DNA of 64,000 nucleotides from Gallionella sp. (GCA_030700315.1 JAUYJO010000135.1:1-64000); one strand, 5' to 3'. Shown: positions 37,440 through 47,172, numbered from the stretch's first letter. Made by a program: numbers and translations. Notes: generated by a model from the letters alone, not told the origin.

Positions 37440-37465
37440 CCATTTTGTTGACGTCAACAAAATGG
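37440..37465. promoter_or_regulatory. Perfect 26-bp palindrome, candidate operator
   Basis: CCATTTTGTTGAC followed at once by its exact reverse complement, with no loop. A perfect dyad without spacer is more like a dimeric repressor site than a terminator. It lies between the vapC stop at 37502 and the mazF-type antitoxin start at 37261. Confidence 0.55.
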
Positions 37466-37501
37466 TCTGAGGCGGACTGATTGGTACGCGTCACCACCAC
37501 T

Positions 37502-37900
37502 TTACGATTGCTTCGCGCTTAACAGGTAAGGAATAGTGACGAAGGAATGGCGGGTTGAATCAAAGTCCTTGCTGTTGCGAGTTGCTAACGTCAAGTTGCG
37601 GTTGATTGCCACTGCGGCCTGCAAGGCATCTGGCAATTTCCAGCGATGTTCGCGGCGCAGGGTTGCGGCCAGGTCGGCATCCTCTTCGGTCAGTACATGG
37701 AGCGGGAAAAGGTTAAGAAAAGCTTTGGCCTGCACCTCGCCCACGGGGTCGAATCCGGTCAGCACTTCGGCTCGCGTGATGACGGAAATAGCCGCCGACT
37801 CGTGGTTTTCCAACAGAAACCGGGGCGCCTCGGAGCGCCCGTTGAAATGGTCGATCAAGATGACCGAATCCAGAAGGTAGCCGCTCAACGCCCACTCCAC
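37502..37900 (-). CDS. vapC: VapC-type PIN-domain toxin
   Basis: A 132-residue PIN toxin. GYLLDSVILIDHFNG holds the first Asp, SVITRAEVLTGF the Glu, WKLPDALQAAVAINR the middle Asp and LTLATRNSKDFDS the last acidic pair. The start codon is GTG at 37900 inside the end of the antitoxin gene (16-bp overlap); a TTG four codons later is an alternative. All catalytic positions are present. Confidence 0.85.
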   Translation of the reverse strand: MEWALSGYLLDSVILIDHFNGRSEAPRFLLENHESAAISVITRAEVLTGFDPVGEVQAKAFLNLFPLHVLTEEDADLAATLRREHRWKLPDALQAAVAINRNLTLATRNSKDFDSTRHSFVTIPYLLSAKQS

Positions 37901-38157
37901 TCGTCGCGCAGGTGTTGCTGCACAACAAGCCCATCCTCACCCTGCCGAATGCCGCTGGTGAGTCGCGCCAATTTCTCGAAGGATTGCGTCACCCGTGTTT
38001 CTAAATTTGGGGTTTCCGTCTTTTGGGTTTCCGCTTTTTTGCGATAAAGTTGCAAAGCCCGACGCACCACTTCCGTTTGCGGAACGTGCTCCACCTGCGC
38101 CCGGTGTGCGAGCCAGTCTCGTTCCTCTGGTTCCAGGCTAATGATTGTGCGTTGCAT
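37885..38157 (-). CDS. vapB: Ribbon-helix-helix antitoxin
   Basis: A 90-residue protein. The N-terminus MQRTIISLEPEERDWLAHRA followed by QTEVVRRALQLYRKK is a ribbon-helix-helix DNA-binding fold. The tail (RLTSGIRQGEDGLVVQQHLR) would bind the toxin. It overlaps the vapC start by 16 bp. A GGAG site precedes the ATG. Confidence 0.8.
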   Translation of the reverse strand: MQRTIISLEPEERDWLAHRAQVEHVPQTEVVRRALQLYRKKAETQKTETPNLETRVTQSFEKLARLTSGIRQGEDGLVVQQHLRDEWSGR

Positions 38158-38349
38158 GGCTCAACTCCTCGCGTGATATCAATGCTGCAAGTATATTATC
38201 AATCCACATGGCGTTTGCAAACCCAATTCAACCACTCAATCCAGCCAAGATTGTCCAGTGGACTTGGAATCTATCAAATCAAACTACCGGCAGTCAGTGT
38301 CGCGCAGCCATCTGTTGTATGAAGGGATTTAGTTCAGTCAGTATTTCGC

Positions 38350-38652
38350 TCATGCCGCTAGAGCGATCTCGGCGTGCAACTTGATGCCCAGCGCTGACAT
38401 CACCTTGAGAATAGTCGCAAAACTCGGATTGCCTTCGCCGGATAGCGCCTTATACAGGCTTTCGCGCCCCAGGCCGGTTTCCTTGGCGAGCTATGTCATG
38501 CCTTTGGCGCGGGCAATCGTGCCGAGAGCTTTGGCGATAAATGCCGCGTCATCCCCAGCTTCTTCCAGGCAGGCTTCCAGATAGAGCACCATGTCCTCGT
38601 CGGTTTTGAGGTGTTCGGCACTGTCCCATTTGCGCAGTTTGATCGTTCCCAT
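38350..38652 (-). pseudogene. HigA-type antidote protein with internal amber stop
   Basis: The frame from the ATG at 38652 reads KLRKWDSAEHLKTDEDMVLY, AKALGTIARAKGMT, then TAG at 38491, then LAKETGLGRESLYKALSGEG and SFATILKVMSALGIKL to a stop at 38350. The residue at the stop is Gln in most relatives (CAG to TAG). The helix-turn-helix lies after the stop, so DNA binding is lost. The toxin upstream is also truncated. Confidence 0.75.
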
Positions 38653-38660
38653 TTTGCCTC

Positions 38661-38770
38661 CTAAATTTGCCGCGCGATTTCGAGCGCAGTTTGAATGTCC
38701 CTCGATTGTGTGGATTTATTGCCTCCGGCCAGCAGGGTCACTATCAAAGGTGAGTACGTTTGTACCACGC
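38661..38770 (-). pseudogene. C-terminal remnant of a RelE/HigB killer protein
   Basis: The minus strand reads VTLLAGGNKSTQSRDIQTAL then EIARQI and stop, matching the C-terminus of addiction-module killer proteins (LLxGGxKSTQxxDI). Only about 33 codons remain before the end of cdsA, so the island boundary cut through this gene. Confidence 0.65.
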
Positions 38771-38779
38771 CCCACTAGA

Positions 38780-39601
38780 TTATCCCTGCAACAGCATCGC
38801 CATCGCTGCGAGCGGCAGGGTGGAGGTGAGGGCATCGATACGGTCCAGCAACCCGCCGTGCCCCGGCAACAACGCGCCGCTGTCCTTGACGCTGGCCTGG
38901 CGTTTGATTGCCGATTCAAACAGGTCACCGATCACCGCCAAGCCTACCCAGCACCAGGCAGCCAGCAGCATCGGCAACATTTCGCGATGCGACAAATAAG
39001 GGCTGAAGCTCCATACCAGCAGCACATAAACTGATACGCCAAGCAATGCGCCCGCTACGCCTTCCCAGGTTTTGCCGGGGCTGATGCTGGGAGCAAGCTT
39101 GTTTTTGCCAAACTTGCGTCCGGCGAAATAGGCGGCAATGTCCGCTACCCACACCAGCCCCATCACGAACAGTAAAATCCAGGGGCTCGGGTCGGCCTCG
39201 CGCAAATCCAGCATCGCAAAACCGGTCGGAACCAGTACTGCCCATCCCGTCAGCGCCATCAAAACCTGCTGACGAACCTTCCAGCCTGCGATCAACCAGG
39301 CCGGCACGATGGCCAGCCACAACAGAGCCGATGCGGCATAGACCAGCAGATGGAGATAAATCCGTTGCGCTTCGGTGGCGCCAGCATCTGCCCACAACAA
39401 TCCCAGCAGCAACAACAGTGTCAATCCCCAATAGAGATTGGCCTTTGCGCGGCTCAACCCGGACAGGCGCGACCACTCGGCAGTTCCCTGCATGACCATC
39501 GCCACGATCAGCGCCGCCCACGCGAACGGTGGCAGCGCAAACAGCGCCGCCAACAACAATGCCAGCAAGATAACAGCAGTAATGATGCGTGACCTAAGCA
39601 C
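38780..39601 (-). CDS. cdsA: Phosphatidate cytidylyltransferase
   Basis: A 273-residue membrane enzyme. The start is placed at the GTG at 39601 ([15 protein letters not shown]), which overlaps uppS by 8 bp; the 70 extra codons in the ORF track fall inside uppS. About eight membrane helices follow. The C-terminal signature [20 protein letters not shown] holds the catalytic acidic residues, and [20 protein letters not shown] precedes it. It makes CDP-diacylglycerol for phospholipids. Confidence 0.95.
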   Translation of the reverse strand: MLRSRIITAVILLALLLAALFALPPFAWAALIVAMVMQGTAEWSRLSGLSRAKANLYWGLTLLLLLGLLWADAGATEAQRIYLHLLVYAASALLWLAIVPAWLIAGWKVRQQVLMALTGWAVLVPTGFAMLDLREADPSPWILLFVMGLVWVADIAAYFAGRKFGKNKLAPSISPGKTWEGVAGALLGVSVYVLLVWSFSPYLSHREMLPMLLAAWCWVGLAVIGDLFESAIKRQASVKDSGALLPGHGGLLDRIDALTSTLPLAAMAMLLQG

Positions 39602-40358
39602 CCTGTTTGCCCGGCAGCTGTTCGCTGGTGCGGCCAAAACGCCGTTCACGCTTTTGATAAGAGGCGATTGCCGCTTCCAGTTCCTCGCGCCCGAATACCG
39701 GCCACAGGACATCGGTAAAATACAGTTCGGTATAGGCCAGTTGCCAGAGCATGAAGTTGCTGATGCGCTGCTCGCCGCCGGTGCGGATGAACAGATCCGG
39801 CTCGGGCGCATCGCTCATCGAAAGATAAGGCGACAGATCCTCTTCGGTGAAGCCTTGCGCCAGTTGCGGATGCTCCTTGAGCATGGCTTGCACCGCGTTC
39901 ATCATGTCCCAGCGCCCGCCGTAGTTTGCGGCAATAGTCAGGGTCAGCGTGCTGTTGCCCGCAGTGAGCTGCTCGGCTTCGCGCATGGTTTGCTGGAGTT
40001 TCGCATCAAAGCGGCTGCGGTCGCCGATAATTTTCAGGCGGATGTTGTTCTGGTGCAGGTTGGCGACTTCGCGTTCCAGCATTTTCAGGAACAACGACAT
40101 CAGGAAAGAAACTTCGTCGGCGGGTCGCCGCCAGTTCTCGCTGCTGAACGCGAACACGGTCAGGTATTCCACACCCAGGCTGCGGCAGGCTTTCACCACC
40201 TCGCGCAACGCCTCCACGCCGCGCTGATGCCCCATCACGCGCGGCATGAAACGCTGTTTGGCCCAGCGCCCATTGCCGTCCATGATGATGGCGATATGGC
40301 GCGGGACACTGGGGATGTCGGGGATAGTGCGGGTGGAGCTGGGTAGGAGATTTGCCAT
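39594..40358 (-). CDS. uppS: Undecaprenyl diphosphate synthase
   Basis: A 254-residue cis-prenyltransferase. [20 protein letters not shown] holds the catalytic Asp, and [16 protein letters not shown] and [20 protein letters not shown] are the other signatures. It builds the C55 lipid carrier for cell wall and O-antigen synthesis. The 117-bp gap to frr contains a REP-like ggttacgctatcgctaaccc hairpin. Confidence 0.97.
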   Translation of the reverse strand: MANLLPSSTRTIPDIPSVPRHIAIIMDGNGRWAKQRFMPRVMGHQRGVEALREVVKACRSLGVEYLTVFAFSSENWRRPADEVSFLMSLFLKMLEREVANLHQNNIRLKIIGDRSRFDAKLQQTMREAEQLTAGNSTLTLTIAANYGGRWDMMNAVQAMLKEHPQLAQGFTEEDLSPYLSMSDAPEPDLFIRTGGEQRISNFMLWQLAYTELYFTDVLWPVFGREELEAAIASYQKRERRFGRTSEQLPGKQGA

Positions 40359-40475
40359 TATCCTGAATTCTGCCTTAGAACCGCGAAGGCCACGAAGTCA
40401 TCTGGTAGTGCTGTAAACCCGACGCATCGAGGTTGCAAGCCAGGTTACGCTATCGCTAACCCGGCCTACAGACAC

Positions 40476-41033
40476 CTACACCGCCATCAGGTCGGTTTCC
40501 TTGGCTGCCAGCGCCTTGTCGATCTCGATCACGAAGCGGTCGGTCAGCTTCTGGATTTCATCCTGGGTGCGGCGCTCATCGTCCTCGGCGATCTCTTTTT
40601 TCTTGAGCGCATCCTTGAGGTGGTTGTTGGCGTCGCGGCGGATGTTGCGCACCGCAATCTTGGCATCCTCACCTTCCGACTTGATCACTTTGATCAGGTC
40701 ACGGCGGCGCTCTTCGGTCAGCATCGGCATCGGCACACGGATCAAGTCGCCGTTGGTCGACGGATTCAACCCCAGGTCCGCATCGCGGATCGCCTTTTCC
40801 ACTTTCGAGATCATGTTCTTTTCCCAAGGCTGCACGCCGATGGTACGCGCATCGACCAGTGTGACGTTGGCAACCTGGGTAATCAGCGTCGGGTTGCCGT
40901 AGTAATCCACCATTACATGATCCAGCAAACCGGTGTGCGCGCGCCCGGTACGCACCTTACCCAGATCCGCCTTAAGCGCGTCCAGGGACTTTTGCATTTT
41001 TTGTTCAGAATTTTTCTTGATGTCCGCAATCAT
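40476..41033 (-). CDS. frr: Ribosome recycling factor
   Basis: A 185-residue Frr. [40 protein letters not shown] and [20 protein letters not shown] are the family signatures. With EF-G it splits the post-termination ribosome. It lies 15 bp after pyrH. Confidence 0.98.
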   Translation of the reverse strand: MIADIKKNSEQKMQKSLDALKADLGKVRTGRAHTGLLDHVMVDYYGNPTLITQVANVTLVDARTIGVQPWEKNMISKVEKAIRDADLGLNPSTNGDLIRVPMPMLTEERRRDLIKVIKSEGEDAKIAVRNIRRDANNHLKDALKKKEIAEDDERRTQDEIQKLTDRFVIEIDKALAAKETDLMAV

Positions 41034-41048
41034 GGTTTATCTCCAAAA

Positions 41049-41768
41049 TCAATCACAGTGTACCAACGTACCTTCACCCTCGCCCATCACCACACGTTTC
41101 AGCGCCCCCTGCTTGAAAATACTGAACACGATAATCGGCAGCCTCTGGTCGCGGCACAGCGTCAGCGCCGTCGCATCCATCACCTTGAGATTTTTGCCGA
41201 TCGCCTCGTCGAAGCTCAGGCTCTGGTAACGGGTCGCATCGGGGTCTTTCTTCGGGTCGGCGGTATAAACGCCATCCACCTTGGTGGCCTTGATCACCAC
41301 GTCGGCAGACATTTCCACGCCACGCAGTGCTGCGGCAGTATCGGTGGTGAAAAATGGGCTGCCGATGCCGGCCGCAAAAATTACCACCTTGCCATCTTCC
41401 AGGTAGCGCAATGCCTTGCCACGGATGAACGGCTCGGCGACCTGCTCCAGGCTCAACGCGGACTGCACGCGGCAATCCAGCCCGGTGCGCTTCATTGCAT
41501 CCTGCAACGCCATCGCATTCATGACCGTGGCCAGCATACCCATATAATCTGCGGTCGCGCGATCCATCCCTGCCGCAGCCGGCGCCACGCCACGGAAAAT
41601 ATTGCCGCCGCCGATCACGATCGCCACCTCCACGCCCAGCCTGGCCACTTCCGCTATCTCACCGACGATGCGCTCGATCACCTCGCGGTTGATGCCGTAG
41701 CTGTCGTCACCCATCAGGGCTTCGCCGGACAGCTTGAGCAGGATGCGTTTGTAGGCGGGCGCGTTCAT
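41049..41768 (-). CDS. pyrH: UMP kinase
   Basis: A 239-residue bacterial UMP kinase. [20 protein letters not shown] is the phosphate-binding start, [11 protein letters not shown] follows, and [20 protein letters not shown] and [19 protein letters not shown] are later motifs. It phosphorylates UMP and is controlled by GTP and UTP in the family. It sits 4 bp after tsf. Confidence 0.98.
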   Translation of the reverse strand: MNAPAYKRILLKLSGEALMGDDSYGINREVIERIVGEIAEVARLGVEVAIVIGGGNIFRGVAPAAAGMDRATADYMGMLATVMNAMALQDAMKRTGLDCRVQSALSLEQVAEPFIRGKALRYLEDGKVVIFAAGIGSPFFTTDTAAALRGVEMSADVVIKATKVDGVYTADPKKDPDATRYQSLSFDEAIGKNLKVMDATALTLCRDQRLPIIVFSIFKQGALKRVVMGEGEGTLVHCD

Positions 41769-41772
41769 GCTA

Positions 41773-42672
41773 TCAGCCCTTTGCCGCTGCCGCTGCGGCA
41801 GCCACTTCGGCCGCGTAGTCTTCGACCTTTTTCTCGATACCCTCGCCGACCACGAACATCTGGAACGCGGTCACCGAAGCACCCTTGCTCTTCAGCAATT
41901 GCTCGATGGTCTGCTTGCCGTCTTCCGCCTTGACGAATACCTGTCCCAGCAGCGTCACTTCCTTGAGGAACTTCTGCACCGTGCCGTCGGCGATCTTTTC
42001 CAGCATCGCTTCGGGCTTACCGGATTCCTTGGCCTTCTCGATGGCGATGCGGCGCTCGGTGGCGATCTCTTCAGAATTCACGCCGGAAGCGTCGACCGAC
42101 TTCGGCTTGCTCGCCGCGATGTGCATACAAATGTCGCGCCCCAGCGCTTCGTCGCCACCGGCAAAGTCCAGCAGTACGCCGATTTTGCTGCCGTGCAGGT
42201 AGCTGGACAGCTTGCCGGTCGTTGTCGCGTAACGCTCAAAACGGCGCACGGAGATGTTCTCGCCAAGTTTCATCACCAGCGCCTTGCGGGTTTCTTCCAC
42301 CGTACCGGAACCGTTGACGATCGCCATGCCGGACAAGGCTTCGATGTCGGCCGGGTCGTTCTTTGCCACCGTCTCGGCGACATTCTTCGCGAACGCCTTG
42401 AAGTCGTCGTTCTTGGCCACGAAATCGGTTTCGCAGTTCACTTCCGCCACCGCACCGGTCTTGCCGTCCGCAGCGATAAAGGTGCTGACAATGCCTTCGG
42501 CGGTCACGCGCGATGCAGCCTTGCTCGCCTTCGCGCCGCTCTTGATGCGCAATTGCTCTTCTGCCACTTTGAAGTCGCCGTTGGATTCAACCAGCGCCTT
42601 TTTGCATTCCATCATGCCGAGACCGGTCGCCTCGCGCAGCTCCTTGACCATGCTTGCGGTAATTTCTGCCAT
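41773..42672 (-). CDS. tsf: Elongation factor Ts
   Basis: A 299-residue EF-Ts. The N-terminal UBA-like part reads [40 protein letters not shown] is the core signature. It exchanges GDP on EF-Tu. Two ATGs lie side by side (42675 and 42672); I choose the second because GGAG is 7 bp before it and the usual start is MAEIT. A hairpin terminator separates it from rpsB. Confidence 0.97.
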   Translation of the reverse strand: MAEITASMVKELREATGLGMMECKKALVESNGDFKVAEEQLRIKSGAKASKAASRVTAEGIVSTFIAADGKTGAVAEVNCETDFVAKNDDFKAFAKNVAETVAKNDPADIEALSGMAIVNGSGTVEETRKALVMKLGENISVRRFERYATTTGKLSSYLHGSKIGVLLDFAGGDEALGRDICMHIAASKPKSVDASGVNSEEIATERRIAIEKAKESGKPEAMLEKIADGTVQKFLKEVTLLGQVFVKAEDGKQTIEQLLKSKGASVTAFQMFVVGEGIEKKVEDYAAEVAAAAAAAKG

Positions 42673-42697
42673 CATCAAACTCCATAAAAAAACTTAC

Positions 42698-42721
42698 AAA
42701 AAAAGGGGCTCGCGCCCCTTT
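42698..42721 (-). terminator. Attenuator/terminator between rpsB and tsf
   Basis: AAGGGGC/GCCCCTT stem with a 4-base loop followed on the minus strand by seven T. It would allow rpsB to be made in excess over tsf. Confidence 0.8.
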
Positions 42722-42738
42722 GTGCGCTATGTAAAAAA

Positions 42739-43473
42739 CTAAGCGGTTTGCTCTTCTGCTGCCGCGGCAACCTGCTCGACCAATTCGTTCAGTGCTTGCG
42801 CACGACCTTCCAGCACCGCATCGGCAATGCCACGCGCGTACAGACGAATCGCTTGCGTGGAATCATCGTTGCCGGGAATAATGAAATCCACGCCGAGCGG
42901 AGAATTGTTGGTATCGACGATGCCGACTACCGGAATGCCCAGCTTCTGCGCCTCGACGATAGCGCCCTTCTGGTAGCCCACGTCGATCACAAACAGTGCG
43001 GACGGCAAGCCGTTCATATCCTTGATTCCGCCCAGGCTACGATCCAGCTTATCCAGTTCGCGTTTCATCATCAGCGCTTCCTTCTTGGAAAGCTTCTCGG
43101 ACGCGCTGTCAGCGGTCATCTCTTCCAGCTCGCGCAGGCGCTTGATGGATTGCTGCACGGTCTTGTGGTTGGTCAGCATGCCGCCCAGCCAGCGATAGTT
43201 GACGAACGGGGAACCCGCGCGCACCGCCTCTTCCTGCAGGATGTCGCGCGCCTGGCGCTTGGTTGCGACGAACAGGATGGTGCCCTTCTTCGCCGACAAT
43301 TTGCGCACGAAGTTTTCCGCTTCGGCGAACATCGTGACGGTTTTTTCCAGGTTGATAATGTGGATTTTGTTGCGGTGACCGAAGATGTACGGTGCCATCT
43401 TGGGGTTCCAGAAACGTGTTTGGTGGCCGAAATGCACACCGGCCTCCAGCATTTGACGCATAGTTACAGCCAT
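42739..43473 (-). CDS. rpsB: 30S ribosomal protein S2
   Basis: A 244-residue S2. [20 protein letters not shown] and [20 protein letters not shown] are diagnostic, with [20 protein letters not shown] in the middle. It is first of the rpsB-tsf-pyrH-frr-uppS-cdsA series. Confidence 0.98.
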   Translation of the reverse strand: MAVTMRQMLEAGVHFGHQTRFWNPKMAPYIFGHRNKIHIINLEKTVTMFAEAENFVRKLSAKKGTILFVATKRQARDILQEEAVRAGSPFVNYRWLGGMLTNHKTVQQSIKRLRELEEMTADSASEKLSKKEALMMKRELDKLDRSLGGIKDMNGLPSALFVIDVGYQKGAIVEAQKLGIPVVGIVDTNNSPLGVDFIIPGNDDSTQAIRLYARGIADAVLEGRAQALNELVEQVAAAAEEQTA

Positions 43474-44154
43474 GACTACTCCAATCGTAAGGGTTATCGA
43501 CTACCACTCGCCAGCCTGACTCGTATTGAGCACCCCAACTTGCGCGAGCGGGAAATTTGCCCCGGCCAATTCCAGAGCGGCGCGCATTCTAGCACTAATG
43601 CTTCGCTTGGCTCAACTTTCATTTCACAGCCGCCGCACGTTTTACTCCGAAGTACAAACCCCTGATGGGGCAACTAGCCATTCGACTAGGCTATCAAAAG
43701 ACGATGGCCAAGTCGCTGGTTATCCCGACCTCTCTCCTTCGAATCTCAGGACAGGCTTGTCAGGGGAGGAGGCTAGGCTCTACCCATGAACCTCAAGCTA
43801 ACTAATTGATTGATTTTATTAGAGCCGTGTAAGCGCAAAATTATGCTCATTCTTCTATACGGTCTCCGGTTCAAGGGACTCAATTCGGGCGAAAAAAATT
43901 GGCGACTGCGATCTCCCCCTGACAAGGGGGGAGCTGGAGGGGATTGTGGTTGGGGTTCTCCCTGCTGGGTAGAATATCGCTTTGCAGGAGCGAAATTCAT
44001 TTAACGAGGAGATTTCCGCCTCATCCAATCGCGCAATAAATTGCGCTCCTACAGCCTGATTTTGCCCAATCTGGCAATTCATCGAGATAGCTCATTAGAG
44101 AAATTTGCCAGACGGATGATTGCGGTATTTTCGTTGTGAGAGCTTCGCCGCTCC
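43474..44154. other. 681-bp spacer with repeat fragments, no gene
   Basis: The first ~150 bp should hold the rpsB promoter and leader. Near 43904-43948 a tccccctgacaaggggggag stem resembles the 6217-6396 repeat. At 44014-44053 caatcgcgcaataaattgcg..ctcctac is a second REP family that also occurs at 49355-49405. No supported ORF is seen. Confidence 0.6.
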
Positions 44155-45483
44155 TCAAAGCCTGGTACGCACCAGCCCGATGTGGCTACGCAATTCGTAA
44201 ATGTGGCTAGAGAAAGCGACCGGTAGGCGCAGGTTGTTGACTTTGCTCTCGATGGCATCGAGCTCCTTGCGGAAGCGCGGCAACTCATCAGGTTGCTGCG
44301 AATGGCGCAACTGCATCTCAAGAAAGCGCAACTCGCCATACAACTTGTAGATGCGCGATTTGACCAGCCAGGTGTAAACGGCCGGCGCAATGCGGCTCAA
44401 GGGAATGGCGAGTGCGGCCAGCGGCAGCAGGATGATGAGCACGCGGCTGACGAAGGTCGCCGCCCAGAACGGCAGGTAGCGATCGAGGAACGGCGGGCCC
44501 GATTCGTAGAAATGCGCGGCCTGACTACTGAGTTCAAATTCCGCATCCTTGTCGGAAGGAAATTCACGGGCCTGCTGCAGCATCCCCGGTGCGCCGTGAA
44601 CCCGCGAAATCACTTTCAGCACCAGATACACCAGTGCCTGATGCATCGACTCACGCGCCACCAGTGTGACAGTGGGAGCCAGCATTTGCACCTCGTGCGG
44701 CGGAATATGGGATGCCAGGCTTAACGCGCCCTCGGGCAATACCAGACGGTGCAGGAAGTTGAATTGGCGCGAGTACGCCTCGGCATCGGTCAAGCTGGCC
44801 AGAGCCACGGCGGGTATCTCCGCCACTTCCTGTATCAGCGGGGTCGTGGGCACTCCAGACAGGAATACCGCATCGACCATACCGTTGCGCAAGGCATGCG
44901 CCGCTTCATCGTCGCCAATTTCCAGCAGGGTGCTGTTTTCCCTACTCACCCCGCCCGCATTCAGCAACATGCTGGACAGGATGTAACTGCCGCTGCCGGG
45001 GCGGCCTATCGCAATGCGCTTGCCCTTCAGATCGGACAGCCGCTCCACTTTGTACTTCTCGTTATGGAATATCCAGAGCGGTTCGTAATACAGGCTACCC
45101 AGCGAGACCAGCCCGGCGGTGGTTTCCAATCTGGCCACGCCCCCCGGCATGAAGGCCATGTCCACGTCGGTGCCTTCCTTGCGCAGATCCTCCAGGCTTT
45201 GCAACGGCCCCTCGGATTCGCGAATTTCGAGCATCACACCATCCTGCTGGAGCAGCACCCCGTACAGGCTCGCATAGGCCTGGTAATTGCCGTCCTGCTT
45301 GCTGATAGAAACGACGATCTTCTTCGGCGGCGCCGGATCGATCAACCAATAACCGGCCACGGCGATGAGCAACAACGCCACGAGATACGGCAATGCCGCC
45401 TTGAATGCCTCCAGCGGCAGCGACACATGCAGGTCTTCATGCGCTTCTTCATCGGTGTGAGTTTTTCGCGGCTTGCCCGACAC
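44155..45483 (-). CDS. Membrane-anchored TAXI-type solute receptor
   Basis: A 442-residue protein. Residues ~30-50 (ALPYLVALLLIAVAGYWL) are a membrane helix, not a cleaved signal. Residues 55-330 match the TAXI family of TRAP receptors: GNYQAYASLYGVLLQQDGV, GTDVDMAFMPGGVARLE, LKGKRIAIGRPGSGS and MVDAVFLSGVPTTPLIQEV. A second helix (FVSRVLIILLPLAALAIPLS, ~360) leads to a cytoplasmic coiled coil (LRFLEMQLRHSQQ). No TRAP permease genes are nearby. It may act as a sensor or partner with a distant permease. The two-helix design with a cytosolic tail favours signalling; this is inference. Confidence 0.75.
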   Translation of the reverse strand: MSGKPRKTHTDEEAHEDLHVSLPLEAFKAALPYLVALLLIAVAGYWLIDPAPPKKIVVSISKQDGNYQAYASLYGVLLQQDGVMLEIRESEGPLQSLEDLRKEGTDVDMAFMPGGVARLETTAGLVSLGSLYYEPLWIFHNEKYKVERLSDLKGKRIAIGRPGSGSYILSSMLLNAGGVSRENSTLLEIGDDEAAHALRNGMVDAVFLSGVPTTPLIQEVAEIPAVALASLTDAEAYSRQFNFLHRLVLPEGALSLASHIPPHEVQMLAPTVTLVARESMHQALVYLVLKVISRVHGAPGMLQQAREFPSDKDAEFELSSQAAHFYESGPPFLDRYLPFWAATFVSRVLIILLPLAALAIPLSRIAPAVYTWLVKSRIYKLYGELRFLEMQLRHSQQPDELPRFRKELDAIESKVNNLRLPVAFSSHIYELRSHIGLVRTRL

Positions 45484-45716
45484 AACACAGCCTTTCGAAA
45501 TAGTGTCCAGAAAATCCGAGCGTGCAACAGGTGATTATGGTTGCCTCCCACGAAGGCAGAGGCAAACATGTGCCCCCGCACGGGATCAGCCAAGGTTTGA
45601 CCGACACAACCAACGGCCTGCGTCGAACCATAATGCTGACATCAATAACCCAAAATCTTAACGTCCGGCACCGAGCGCAGCCCCATCTCTAGCTAACAGC
45701 CATCCAGAAAACCGAA

Positions 45717-45971
45717 CTACGATAGCTTTAACTGTGCCTTCGATTTTCTGCCAGGCGATGCGGGAGGCGTATATCCAGCTATCCTGTAAATTGTGCCCTC
45801 GATTTTCTTGCCCTTCTTAAACCTGATCGAATGACACACCACAACTTCACATTTGGCAGCCAGTTCTGACAACTGCGAACGTACCGTAGCCAGTGAGATA
45901 CCCGTATCTTCAGCGATGTCCGTATCCAGCCGCTCACCATGCTTTTTCAGATATTGAAGAATTTCATTCAT
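45717..45971 (-). CDS. Small winged-helix DNA-binding protein
   Basis: An 84-residue protein. The N-terminal 45 residues (EILQYLKKHGERLDTDIAED then TGISLATVRSQLSELAAK) form a winged helix-turn-helix; the wing is CHSIRFKKGKKIEG. The basic tail (PGRKSKAQLKLS) may add DNA contacts. It sits alone near tRNA-Val, in a region with remnants of mobile origin. Targets are unknown. Confidence 0.6.
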   Translation of the reverse strand: MNEILQYLKKHGERLDTDIAEDTGISLATVRSQLSELAAKCEVVVCHSIRFKKGKKIEGTIYRIAGYTPPASPGRKSKAQLKLS

Positions 45972-46226
45972 AGGTCAGCCACCATGTAGCCAATAATAGT
46001 CGACCCGTTATTGCACACTTATCTTGGCCTGCACAGAAGCGTGAAAAAAGGTCTAAATTTATGGAGAAAATTTCTGGAAATAACGGGATGACTTGGTATA
46101 CCACAACACCCCAATTCGTGATTCTACTTGTTGGTGCAAAAGACAGAAATCGAACCTGCACGCCTTGCGCTGTTGGAATCTATTTCCTTAATCTGCAGCC
46201 TTTGTAAAACTAATGTTCCGGCAGTT

Positions 46227-46430
46227 TTAGATCATAATCAATAGTCGAATTCGATCAAATAGACCAATACACGACCAATGGCATTTTAGCATGACAGGCA
46301 TAAAAATATCGTGAAGCGCGGCAAATGCAGTTTTTGGGTAAGAATCGCAGGTTTTTTCCCATTTGGGTTGATGCAATCGCGTGAGTAGCCGGTCCAGCGT
46401 GGCCTTTATTGCGGTGTCAGTCAGGGTCAT
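46227..46430 (-). pseudogene. Possible N-terminal scrap of a tyrosine integrase
   Basis: The 67-residue ORF begins MTLTDTAIKA, like the first residues of DUF4102-type phage integrases, and then diverges. It lies 165 bp from the 3' end of tRNA-Val, where such integrases usually reside. Only ten residues match, so this is tentative. Confidence 0.25.
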
Positions 46431-46527
46431 GGGGGCATTTCCTACTGGCTACTGGCCAGTGTTCCTCAATGTTGCACCCCAGTTCCCCAGGATATCAATA
46501 GACGGGGCAGTGCTATATTCGGACAAG

Positions 46528-46565
46528 AAAAAACCCGCAAAGCTATTAACTGTGCGGGTTTTTTG
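46528..46565 (-). terminator. Terminator of tRNA-Val
   Basis: AAAAAACCCGCA / TGCGGGTTTTTT stem with an 11-12-base loop, about 30 bp past the tRNA 3' end on the minus strand. It could work in both directions. Confidence 0.85.
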
Positions 46566-46594
46566 ACTTGCTTGGACTGCTTCGTACTGTCCGT

Positions 46595-46671
46595 TGGTAG
46601 GCACGATTGGACTCGAACCAACGACCCCTACCATGTCAAGGTAGTGCTCTAACCAGCTGAGCTACGCGCCT
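46595..46671 (-). tRNA. tRNA-Val (GAC)
   Basis: Minus strand: acceptor AGGCGCG / CGTGCCT, anticodon stem CTACC/GGTAG around TTGACAT (anticodon GAC), T-loop GGTTCGAGTCC and encoded ACCA. A single-copy tRNA with its own terminator. Confidence 0.95.
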
Positions 46672-46765
46672 AATGCGGGCGCATTGTATCCGAAAGGTTG
46701 TCGCGCTTCAAACAAAAATCTCGCGCAGAATTGAAGATTCACTTTTGCGTTGCTTCACGCTAAAT

Positions 46766-46903
46766 TTATGCTGCGAGCGAGATAACCACTGTCAATATCC
46801 CCACCAGAGCAACCAGCGGGAGACTGTAGTGCCGGTATTGCGTTAGTTTGTCTACCTCAATAGCCAGGGCGGTGATGATAATGCCGATAATTGTGGTAGT
46901 CAT
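46766..46903 (-). CDS. 45-residue membrane protein
   Basis: Not in the ORF track. The frame from the ATG at 46903 encodes two hydrophobic stretches (TTTIIGIIITALAIEVDK and LVALVGILTVVISLAA) joined by a short polar turn (LTQYRHYS). A GGAGG lies 8 bp before the ATG. The hydrophobic pattern and ribosome-binding site support a real small two-helix membrane peptide. Function is unknown. Confidence 0.5.
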   Translation of the reverse strand: MTTTIIGIIITALAIEVDKLTQYRHYSLPLVALVGILTVVISLAA

Positions 46904-47172
46904 TTGCAAGTCCTCCAATGTTGCTTTTTGCCGATAGAAAATTGCTTATTATTCATTTTGTTGCCTTCAAACCTTGGCTCCCTGATACGTTTATTTGGAT
47001 ACGTTGATTTGTGTACGTTGGTTTGTTGCCACACCACGATATTGAAATTTACCCTATACAATGTCAAAGCCTGCGAGACGAGCGGTCATGCTTTTGGATG
47101 ACAGGCAAACTGGCGGAATGAACGGTCGAATTTCCGGATGAACGGCTCACATGAAATTTTGATAGCCCACCC

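Noticed and set aside
40620-41933. 437-residue + strand ORF opposite frr/pyrH/tsf
   Set aside because: Spans three core genes on the other strand and has shadow composition.
46130-46165. Complete tRNA gene
   Set aside because: Only a T-arm-like 3' half can be read; no acceptor or anticodon stem pairs with it.
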